Shown here: positions 1 to 5,177 of the stretch, piece by piece | Numbering within the stretch: position 1 is the first letter of the stretch | Layout: every line of letters begins with the position of its first letter | Source of the DNA: Chloroflexota bacterium | GTDB lineage: Bacteria; Chloroflexota; Limnocylindria; Limnocylindrales; CSP1-4 | DNA length: 5,177 nt | Reading direction: 5' to 3' | NCBI GenBank assembly: GCA_021777365.1 | Contig: JAJYDP010000404.1 | Span: forward strand, 1 to 5,177 | Translations under genes and position numbers: made by a program | Notes under the pieces: model-generated | Databases searched by the model: none | What the model was told of the DNA's origin: nothing | Seen by the model: the letters and a program-made list of their open reading frames with translations, nothing else

Positions 1-1
1 C

Positions 2-1903
2 TCGCTGGACGCGGACCGGCCCCTTGCCCGGGTGGCGCGTACCGGGCAGCCGATCGTCGGCGACGAGGCCGAGCTGCGGCGCGAGCACCCGGACCTCCTG
101 CGCGATCTCACGTTCGACTTCGGGGCACTGGCCGTGCTGCCGTTGTCCGCGGACAACCGGCTCGTCGGTGTCATCGGGATCGCCTTCCCGGGTCCGCACG
201 TCTTCGCGCCGGGCGACCGGCAGTTCCTGGACACGGTCGCCGGCACGTGTGCCCAGGCACTCGACCGGGCCCGCCTGTACGCGGCGGAACGCGATGCCCA
301 CGCCGCCGCGGAACGAGAGTCGCAGATCGCGACGGCCCTCGCGCGCGCCGCGGCCGCGCTCTCCGCCGCCGCGAGGCCCTCGGACGTGGTGCGAGCCATC
401 CACGCGCACGTCCTGCCGGCGGCCGGCGCGCTGTTCGCGACACTGCGCGTCCTCGACGAGTCCGGCAGCACACTGGTCGCGCTCGCCGACCCTGAGTTCC
501 CCGATCCGGACCAGCTGGTGGCCTATCCGCTCGACACCGACGCACCCATCGCGGAGGCGGTCCGCACCGGCGCGCCGGTGCTCCTGCGCAACGGCGCGGA
601 GCGAGACTCGAGGTACCCCGAGCACGGCAGGCTGCTGGCACGACGGGGCGCGGGAGCGCTCGCGGCTGTGCCGCTCACGGTCGGCGACCGGCGCATCGGT
701 GGGCTCGCGCTCGCCTTCGAGCAGCCCCGCCCGTTCGACGGCGTCGAGCTGCGGTCGATCCAGATGCTGGCCGACACCTGCGCGCAGGCCCTCGACCGCG
801 CCCACCTGTACGAGGCGGCACGCACGGCCGAGCGGACTCTCGCCGAGGTCGTCCGACAGATGCCCGTGGGCGTGGTCCTCGCGGAGGCGCCCTCTGGCCG
901 CATCGTCTTCGGAAACGCCGAGGCCCAGCGGATCTGGCCAGTGCTGCCGGCGACGGCGCTGGATGAGGCCGCCTCGTGGTCGGTGTTCCACCTGGATGGC
1001 CGGCGGTATACGCCCGGCGAGTGGCCGATCGCGCGCGCACTCCTCCATGGCGAGACGATCGTCGACGAGGAACTCGAGATCCGCCGCGCGGATGGGTCAC
1101 GGGCGATCATCTCGCTCAACGCCGGGCCCGTCAGGGACGAGCTGGGGGGGATCCGGGCAGGGGTCGCGACGTTCACCGACGTGGGCGAGCGCAAGCAGGC
1201 GGAGGCGATCCGCGATGCCTTCATCGGCATGATCAGCCACGAGCTGCGGACGCCGATCACGGCGATCTACGGTGGCGCCAAGCTCCTGCTCCGCCCGAAG
1301 CGTCGGCTGGACGCCGCCACCCGCGACGCCGTGCTCGAGGACATCGCGGTCGAGGCCGAGCGCCTGAACCGCCTGGTCGAGAACACGCTCGTGCTGGCGC
1401 GCGCCGAGCGTGGGATGGCCGTCGGGGGGCGCGAGCCGCTGCTCCTGCAGCACCTGCTCGCCCGGATCGTCGCGTCCGAGCGCGCGGCCCGGCCCGACGC
1501 GCGCGTGGAGCTGGTGGTGGCCCCGCGCCTGCCCGCGGTCGTCGGTGATGAGGGGTACGTCGAGCAGATCGTGCGGAACCTGCTGTCGAACGGGGCCAAG
1601 TACGGACCCGCCGACGGGGTCGTCACGGTGAGCGCCGAGCAGTCCGGCGACGAGGTGCTGGTGCGGGTGCTGGACCAGGGGCCCGGCATCGGCGACGAGG
1701 ACATCGATGCGCTCTTCGCACTCTTCTACCGGTCGCCGCGGACGCTCGGCGTCGCCAGCGGGGCCGGGATCGGGCTGTTCGTCGTGCGGCGCCTGGCCCA
1801 GGCGATGGGAGGTCGCGCCTGGGCAGCCCAGCGGCCCGAGGGTGGCGCCGAGTTCGGCTTCGCGCTGCGGGTGCTCGACGAGGACGAGGCGTCGGCCGAC
1901 TAG
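2..1903 (+). CDS. Sensor histidine kinase, GAF-GAF-PAS-HisKA-HATPase_c (5' end outside window)
   Basis: The reading frame is open to the left edge, so this is the C-terminal 633 residues of a longer protein; the GTG at 32 lies inside a GAF domain and is not the start. Counting from the codon at position 2, I see the end of one GAF domain (about 1-92), a second GAF domain (about 108-270), a PAS domain (about 280-400), the dimerisation domain with H-box SHELRTP (phospho-acceptor His413, codon 1238-1240), and an ATPase domain. The ATPase domain has N-box NLLSNGAKYG (Asn526 and Asn530), G1 DQGPGI (Asp558) and G2 GAGIG (587-591). All catalytic motifs look intact. No membrane segment is visible, so the seen part is cytosolic; anything upstream is unknown. 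By family knowledge it autophosphorylates His and passes phosphate to a response regulator, but none is encoded in the window. The ligand of the GAF and PAS domains cannot be read from the sequence. It ends in TAG, convergent with the oxidase operon. Confidence 0.95.
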   Translation, partial: SLDADRPLARVARTGQPIVGDEAELRREHPDLLRDLTFDFGALAVLPLSADNRLVGVIGIAFPGPHVFAPGDRQFLDTVAGTCAQALDRARLYAAERDAHAAAERESQIATALARAAAALSAAARPSDVVRAIHAHVLPAAGALFATLRVLDESGSTLVALADPEFPDPDQLVAYPLDTDAPIAEAVRTGAPVLLRNGAERDSRYPEHGRLLARRGAGALAAVPLTVGDRRIGGLALAFEQPRPFDGVELRSIQMLADTCAQALDRAHLYEAARTAERTLAEVVRQMPVGVVLAEAPSGRIVFGNAEAQRIWPVLPATALDEAASWSVFHLDGRRYTPGEWPIARALLHGETIVDEELEIRRADGSRAIISLNAGPVRDELGGIRAGVATFTDVGERKQAEAIRDAFIGMISHELRTPITAIYGGAKLLLRPKRRLDAATRDAVLEDIAVEAERLNRLVENTLVLARAERGMAVGGREPLLLQHLLARIVASERAARPDARVELVVAPRLPAVVGDEGYVEQIVRNLLSNGAKYGPADGVVTVSAEQSGDEVLVRVLDQGPGIGDEDIDALFALFYRSPRTLGVASGAGIGLFVVRRLAQAMGGRAWAAQRPEGGAEFGFALRVLDEDEASAD

Positions 1904-1911
1904 GCCGAAGC
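1890..1911. terminator. Possible hairpin at the convergent gene junction (weak)
   Basis: TCGGCC (1892-1897) and GGCCGA (1903-1908) form a perfect 6-bp inverted repeat around a 5-nt loop that holds most of the kinase stop codon. The stem extends past one mismatch (1891/1909) with two more pairs (1889-1890 with 1910-1911). There is no T-run on either side in either direction, so it is not a canonical intrinsic terminator. In a GC-rich genome such a short repeat may be chance. It is listed because it sits exactly at the 18-base convergent junction, where a bidirectional stop would be expected. Confidence 0.25.
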
Positions 1912-1921
1912 TCCCACGCCC

Positions 1922-2431
1922 CTATCGCTCCTCGCCTGCCGCGGCCACCTCGTCGTCGGCGACCAGCGCCCCGAGCTCGGCGCTCACCTCGCGCAGCCAC
2001 TCCCTGAAGCCCAGCAGCAGGGGAATCGCCCCGGCAACCACGCTCCAGAGCCCGAAGATAAGCCCGAGCGCGGCCATCGCGACACCGATCCCGATCAGCA
2101 GGGGCGCCACGCTCGCACCCGGAAGCCGGCCGCTTTCGTCCTCGAACGGCCGCTCCTCGCCCGGCCGCTCGGAGGTGCCGACGAGGTCGCGGATCCGGCC
2201 CCCGACGCCCCGGCCGGGAACGCCGGCAGCCGCCTGTCCGCCGCCCGAGCCCGGCCGTGCGGCACGCCCCGGCTGGCCGCGACGGAGCAGGTAGAACAGC
2301 GTGAACGAGGCGAGGGCGAACCCGCCGAGCAGCACCGTGCCGATGTAGTCGTAGCTGATGAACCAGTAGACGGTCGATACCACCGCGGCGAAGAGGCAGC
2401 TTCGAACGAAGAGTCGGGTCTCCTCGGGCAT
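1922..2431 (-). CDS. ctaF: Cytochrome c oxidase subunit IV, actinobacterial type
   Basis: This 169-residue protein has two N-terminal membrane helices (about 7-26 and 28-49), a hydrophilic Gly/Pro/Arg/Glu-rich loop (about 50-106), and two C-terminal helices (about 107-128 and 130-143), followed by a charged tail. Paired helices either side of a soluble loop, placed directly after ctaD, match the small subunit IV of actinobacterial aa3 oxidase, which packs against the catalytic core and has no redox centre. The ATG at 2431 lies 3 nt after the ctaD stop, with GGAG 8 nt upstream inside the last ctaD codons, so translation is probably coupled. The loop is longer than in the mycobacterial homologue, which I recall as about 139 residues in total. 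The call rests on topology and position, not on catalytic motifs, so a different small membrane protein of the operon is the alternative. It is the last operon gene before the convergent kinase. Confidence 0.78.
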   Translation of the reverse strand: MPEETRLFVRSCLFAAVVSTVYWFISYDYIGTVLLGGFALASFTLFYLLRRGQPGRAARPGSGGGQAAAGVPGRGVGGRIRDLVGTSERPGEERPFEDESGRLPGASVAPLLIGIGVAMAALGLIFGLWSVVAGAIPLLLGFREWLREVSAELGALVADDEVAAAGEER

Positions 2432-2434
2432 GGC

Positions 2435-4147
2435 CTATTCTCCGCCCGGCCCCACACCCGGCACCGAGCCCGTCCCCGGGCTTCGCGCCGGCGAGCCCCC
2501 CGCACGTGACGCCTCGGCCCCGGCCCTGGCGGCCGCCGCCAGCCGGGCGTCGAACACCGGTCGGTCGGAGCGGATCGCCGGGAGCCAGTCGAAGTTGTGT
2601 GCCGGCGGGGGAGAGCTGGTCGCCCACTCCAGCGCGAACCCGCCCCATGGGTCGGCCGGCGCGGTCGCGGGCTGCCGGAGGGCGGCCACGATCGCCACCA
2701 GGAAGGGGATGGTGCCGATCCCCAGGAGGACCGCGCCCACGGTCGCAACGACGTTGAGGTCGCTCCAGCCGGTGGCCGGCGCGTAGTCGGCGATCCGGCG
2801 CGGCATGCCGTCCAGCCCGAGCTGGTACATCGGCAGCAGCGTGAGGGGCACGCCCACCAGCCAGGTCGCGAAGTGGAGTCTCCCGAGCCGCTCGTCCAGG
2901 AACCGGCCGGTCATCTTGGGGAACCAGTAGTAGAAGCCGGCGAAGGTGAGGAAGACGGTGCCGCCGATCAGGACGTTGTGGAAGTGGGCGACGATGAAGT
3001 ACGAGTCGTTGAACTGGAAATCGAGCGGCGGAGATGCCGCCATCACGCCGCTGATGCCGCCGACGGTGAACGTGTAGAGCATCCCGATGCAGAACAGCAT
3101 CGCCGTCGTGAGCCGGATCTGGCCTTTCCACATGGTGGCGATCCAGTTGAAGATCTTGACCCCGGTCGGGATAGCGATCAGGTACGACATCACGCTGAAG
3201 AACGGGTCGTTCACCACTCCGGTGGTGAACATGTGGTGCGCCCACACCGCCATGGAGAGGAACGCGATGGAGAAGGTCGCGGTCACGATCTGGCGGTACC
3301 CGAAGATGGGGCGCCCGCTGAAGACCGACACCACCTCACTCATGATCCCGAAGAAGGGCAGGATGATGATGTACACCTCGGGGTGACCGAAGAACCAGAA
3401 CAGGTCCTGCCAGATCACCGCGTCGCCGCCCTGCGCCGGAGCGAAGATGCTGCCGCCAAGGTGCCGGTCGATGAACAGCATCGCCAGCGCGGCGGTCAGC
3501 GGGGGGAAGGCGAACAGGATCATCGCGGAGGTCACCAGCATGTTCCAGGTGAAGATGGGCATGCGGAACATGGTCATGCCCGGGGCGCGCTTGGTGAAGA
3601 TGGTGGTGATGAAGTTGACCGCGCCGAGGATGCTCGAGAACCCGACCATCCCCACCCCCAGGATCCAGAGGTCCATCCCGCTGCCCTGGGTGTAGCCGTC
3701 GGAGAGTGGCACGTACGCGGTCCACCCGTTCTGCGCCGCGCCCCCGGCCACGCCGAACCCCGAGACCACCAGGATGCCGCCGAACAGGAAGAGCCAGTAG
3801 GACAGCGCGTTCAGTCGCGGAAACGCCATGTCCGCCGCGCCCACCTGCAACGGGATGAAGTAGTTGCCAAAGCCGATGGCGACGGGCGTGGCGAAGAACA
3901 GCAGCATCAGCGTGCCGTGGATCGTGAAGAGCTGGTTGTACTGGGACGTGGTCATGAACTGGAGCCCGGGCGCCGACAGCTCGGCCCGCATGAACTCCGC
4001 CATGAGGCCCGCCAGGAGGAAGAAGACGATGGCGGTCCCCAGGTACAGGAGTCCGATCCGCTTGTGGTCGGTGGTGGTGATCCACTCGAGGAGGTCGGCG
4101 CCTGCGCGCGGACGCTCGGCGGGGACGACGTCGGTCAGCGCGGTCAT
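2435..4147 (-). CDS. ctaD: Cytochrome c oxidase subunit I (aa3-type, A-family heme-copper oxidase)
   Basis: The catalytic, proton-pumping subunit (570 residues) of the membrane terminal oxidase reduces O2 to water. Expected metal ligands are all visible: His77 (IHGTLM) and His390 for low-spin heme a, His388 (AHFH) for heme a3, and His255 (GHPEVY), His304 and His305 (WAHHMF) for CuB. Tyr259 is placed for the His-Tyr crosslink. Proton-channel residues are present: D-channel Asp106 (GAADMAFPR) and Glu257, K-channel Lys331 (PTGVKIFNW). The Glu in GHPEVY marks the A1 subfamily. About 12 hydrophobic segments span residues 30-490. The cytosolic tail (about 495-570) carries the [10 protein letters not shown] motif, then a low-complexity Ala/Gly/Pro/Ser end. 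The ATG at 4147 was chosen because it overlaps the ctaC stop as ATGA, has AGGGAG 6 nt upstream, and precedes the conserved [11 protein letters not shown] start; a frame-open ATG at 4285 would add an unrelated 46-residue stretch inside ctaC. Confidence 0.98.
   Translation of the reverse strand: MTALTDVVPAERPRAGADLLEWITTTDHKRIGLLYLGTAIVFFLLAGLMAEFMRAELSAPGLQFMTTSQYNQLFTIHGTLMLLFFATPVAIGFGNYFIPLQVGAADMAFPRLNALSYWLFLFGGILVVSGFGVAGGAAQNGWTAYVPLSDGYTQGSGMDLWILGVGMVGFSSILGAVNFITTIFTKRAPGMTMFRMPIFTWNMLVTSAMILFAFPPLTAALAMLFIDRHLGGSIFAPAQGGDAVIWQDLFWFFGHPEVYIIILPFFGIMSEVVSVFSGRPIFGYRQIVTATFSIAFLSMAVWAHHMFTTGVVNDPFFSVMSYLIAIPTGVKIFNWIATMWKGQIRLTTAMLFCIGMLYTFTVGGISGVMAASPPLDFQFNDSYFIVAHFHNVLIGGTVFLTFAGFYYWFPKMTGRFLDERLGRLHFATWLVGVPLTLLPMYQLGLDGMPRRIADYAPATGWSDLNVVATVGAVLLGIGTIPFLVAIVAALRQPATAPADPWGGFALEWATSSPPPAHNFDWLPAIRSDRPVFDARLAAAARAGAEASRAGGSPARSPGTGSVPGVGPGGE
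2440..2443 (-). promoter_or_regulatory. Ribosome binding site of ctaF
   Basis: GGAG lies 8 nt before the ctaF ATG, inside the last sense codons of ctaD (Gly-Gly-Glu-stop). The site is therefore swept by ribosomes finishing ctaD, which supports coupled translation of the two subunits. Confidence 0.65.
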
Positions 4148-4884
4148 GGCACGCTCCCTGGAGACGATGCGGCCACGCGCTGCGCGGCCAGCCAGGCCTG
4201 GAACTGCGGGGCCGGCATGGCCCGCACCACGAACGTCATCTGGTCGTGGTACAGCCCGCAGTACCTGGAGCACTGGCCGCTCCACGTGCCGGGTTGCTTG
4301 ACCGTGAACGCGAACCGGTTGGTGACCCCCGGGATGGCGTCCCGCTTGAAGAGGAAGTCCGGCACCCAGAACGAGTGGATGACGTCGGCCGAGGTCAGCA
4401 CGATCTCGGTGGTCTGCCCGGCGGGCAGGACGAGCTCGGGCACGTTCGTGCCGTCACCCGTGACGACCACGCCCTGCCCCTGGTAGGTGAACTGCCAGGA
4501 CCACCGGAAGGCCAGCACGTTCACCGTCAGCGGCGGATCGCGCGGAACGGCGTCGACCGTCGAAAGGGTCATCAGGGTCAGCACCGAGAGGCCGGCCACG
4601 GTCAGGAAGGGAAGCGCGGTCCAGACAAGCTCGAGGCGGTTGTTCTCGCGCACCTGGCTGGGCAGCTCGTCGCTTCGCCTGCGGTATCGCACGACGGCGA
4701 CGGTCGTGAGGATCCACACGATGGCGGCGACGACGGCTCCGGCCCAGAAGAAGACCTGGTACAGGTTGAACGTGGCCTGGCCCTGGGTGGTGGCCGCCTG
4801 CGGCATGCAGCCGCCGGCCGCCAGCGCCGCGACCAGGAGAAGCGGCGCGCCCCGGTGCAGCCGACCCGTCGTCACGCGCGTCAC
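4144..4884 (-). CDS. ctaC: Cytochrome c oxidase subunit II (Cu-A subunit), probable lipoprotein
   Basis: This subunit accepts electrons from cytochrome c, or from the bc complex, through its extracytoplasmic Cu-A centre and hands them to heme a in CtaD. From the GTG at 4884 it has 246 residues. A signal peptide (1-25) ends in LAAGGC; Cys26 is a likely lipid attachment site, though the lipobox is not a strong one. Two membrane helices follow (about 41-66 and 88-108), then a cupredoxin domain. Cu-A ligands are His170 (DVIHSFW), Cys205, Cys209, His213 and Met216. The usual Glu between the two cysteines is Arg207 (CSRYC). Glu85 (RLELVWT) fits the K-channel entry residue, and Trp128/Trp130 the electron-entry aromatic patch. 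No cytochrome c domain is fused, as the protein ends about 30 residues after Met216. The start was chosen because it overlaps the qcrB stop as GTGA and directly precedes the signal peptide; a second GTG at 4875 lacks a binding site, and the ATG at 5115 would read through qcrB. Confidence 0.96.
   Translation of the reverse strand: MTRVTTGRLHRGAPLLLVAALAAGGCMPQAATTQGQATFNLYQVFFWAGAVVAAIVWILTTVAVVRYRRRSDELPSQVRENNRLELVWTALPFLTVAGLSVLTLMTLSTVDAVPRDPPLTVNVLAFRWSWQFTYQGQGVVVTGDGTNVPELVLPAGQTTEIVLTSADVIHSFWVPDFLFKRDAIPGVTNRFAFTVKQPGTWSGQCSRYCGLYHDQMTFVVRAMPAPQFQAWLAAQRVAASSPGSVP
4154..4159 (-). promoter_or_regulatory. Ribosome binding site deciding the ctaD start
   Basis: AGGGAG sits 6 nt upstream of the ATG at 4147, within the 3' end of ctaC. 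With the ATGA stop-start overlap it fixes the ctaD start at 4147 in preference to the upstream in-frame ATG at 4285. Confidence 0.7.
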
Positions 4885-5177
4885 GGTTCGCCCACCCTGC
4901 CGGCCGCGGCGTCCACGGCCCGCTCGGGCACCTCCTCGAAACCGCCGCTGGCGTTGCGGCGCAGCGCGATGCCGCCGGGGTGGGCGATCGGCCTGCTCCC
5001 GCGGCGGAGGCGGTCCCGGGCGAGCCCGTACGTCGCGAACCAGGCGACCACGGGCAGCACGAAGATCAGGCCGCGGAACAGGACGGTGAGGGTCTCGACG
5101 GGGATCCCCAGCCACGCGCCGATGACGTCGTTCGCGCCCGCCAGCATCAGCACGACGAACATCGCGGCGATCCCCAC
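4881..5177 (-). CDS. qcrB: Menaquinol:cytochrome c reductase cytochrome b subunit, C-terminal end (partial)
   Basis: Only the last 98 codons are in the window; the frame is open at the right edge, so the GTG at 5177 is internal rather than the start. The visible part begins inside a membrane helix (about 1-12), continues with LAGANDVIGAWLGIPVETLT, a last helix (about 31-50), then a charged cytosolic tail of about 48 residues. The GANDVI segment, a short amphipathic stretch, one helix and a basic tail resemble, from memory, the C-terminus of actinobacterial QcrB. The heme-ligating and quinol-site parts lie outside, so the call depends on this short match and on direct coupling to ctaC (TGA stop overlaps the ctaC GTG). 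QcrB oxidises menaquinol in the membrane and feeds electrons towards cytochrome c and the oxidase. The tail looks shorter than in mycobacterial QcrB. Another membrane subunit of the bc complex is the main alternative. Confidence 0.75.
   Translation of the reverse strand: MGIAAMFVVLMLAGANDVIGAWLGIPVETLTVLFRGLIFVLPVVAWFATYGLARDRLRRGSRPIAHPGGIALRRNASGGFEEVPERAVDAAAGRVGEP
4891..4898 (-). promoter_or_regulatory. Weak ribosome binding site of ctaC
   Basis: AGGGTGGG lies 6 nt before the GTG at 4884, inside the last codons of qcrB. The match to the anti-Shine-Dalgarno sequence is only partial, so coupling through the GTGA overlap probably matters more. The alternative GTG at 4875 has nothing comparable. 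Confidence 0.4.

Noticed and set aside
244..816. Repeated nucleotide stretch (about 244-285 and 775-816) as a mobile or regulatory repeat
   Set aside because: It encodes the same helix at the end of each GAF domain, so it reflects domain duplication rather than a DNA element.
24..1232. 402-codon + strand frame over the kinase
   Set aside because: Ser/Arg/Pro/Thr-rich low-complexity translation in a shifted frame of the clear GAF-GAF-PAS kinase.
523..1260. 245-codon minus-strand frame opposite the kinase
   Set aside because: No signal, membrane or motif pattern; explained by the codon bias of the gene on the other strand.
1891..1900. Perfect 10-base palindrome GTCGGCCGAC as an operator
   Set aside because: It lies in the last codons of the kinase with no promoter nearby and is easily explained by GC-rich codons; the offset hairpin overlapping it is the only structure worth listing.
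1623..3245. 540-codon open frame on the minus strand spanning the kinase 3' end, ctaF and half of ctaD
   Set aside because: It crosses three genes in a wrong frame, is Arg/Pro/Ala/Gly-rich and contains no motif; it is a shadow of GC-rich coding sequence.
4148..4285. N-terminal extension of ctaD to the ATG at 4285
   Set aside because: The extra 46 residues overlap the Cu-A-encoding part of ctaC and do not resemble subunit I; the ATG at 4147 has a good ribosome binding site and an ATGA overlap.
2597..4486. 629-codon open frame on the + strand opposite ctaD and the end of ctaC
   Set aside because: Its translation is rich in His, Glu, Asp, Arg and Gly with no domain-like pattern. It mirrors codons of ctaD, whose ligands and channels are complete. 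Long antisense frames are expected in GC-rich genes.
4885..5115. N-terminal extension of ctaC to the ATG at 5115
   Set aside because: The extra 77 residues are Arg/Pro-rich and overlap qcrB in another frame; the signal peptide begins just after the GTG at 4884.

Overview
The window is a GC-rich (roughly 70% by eye), almost fully coding piece of a bacterial chromosome. It contains five genes, two of them cut by the window edges. The GC content, the actinobacterial-type QcrB C-terminus and the small four-helix subunit IV point to Actinomycetota or a similarly GC-rich lineage such as some Chloroflexota. The sequence alone does not decide between these.

Layout: on the + strand, 2..1903 is the 3' part of a soluble-looking sensor histidine kinase with tandem GAF domains, a PAS domain, HisKA and HATPase_c. 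It meets a minus-strand operon tail to tail across only 18 bases (1904..1921). Read in its own direction (right to left), that operon is qcrB (cytochrome b of menaquinol:cytochrome c reductase, only the C-terminus present), ctaC (Cu-A subunit II), ctaD (heme-copper subunit I) and ctaF (subunit IV). The junctions are a GTGA overlap, an ATGA overlap and a 3-nt gap, so the four genes are very probably co-transcribed and translationally coupled.

Together the minus-strand genes encode parts of an aerobic respiratory chain. The cytochrome bc complex oxidises menaquinol and passes electrons to Cu-A in CtaC, then to heme a and the heme a3/CuB site in CtaD, where O2 is reduced and protons are pumped. 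Coupling qcrB directly to ctaC fits the bcc-aa3 supercomplex arrangement known from Actinomycetota. Subunit III (ctaE), the other qcr genes and the heme A synthesis genes are not in the window.

I see no RNA gene, mobile element, CRISPR array or long non-coding stretch. No clearly new system is visible. The best second looks are an Arg in the Cu-A loop where Glu or Gln is usual, the qcrB-ctaC coupling, the long hydrophilic loop in CtaF, and the kinase facing the respiratory operon.
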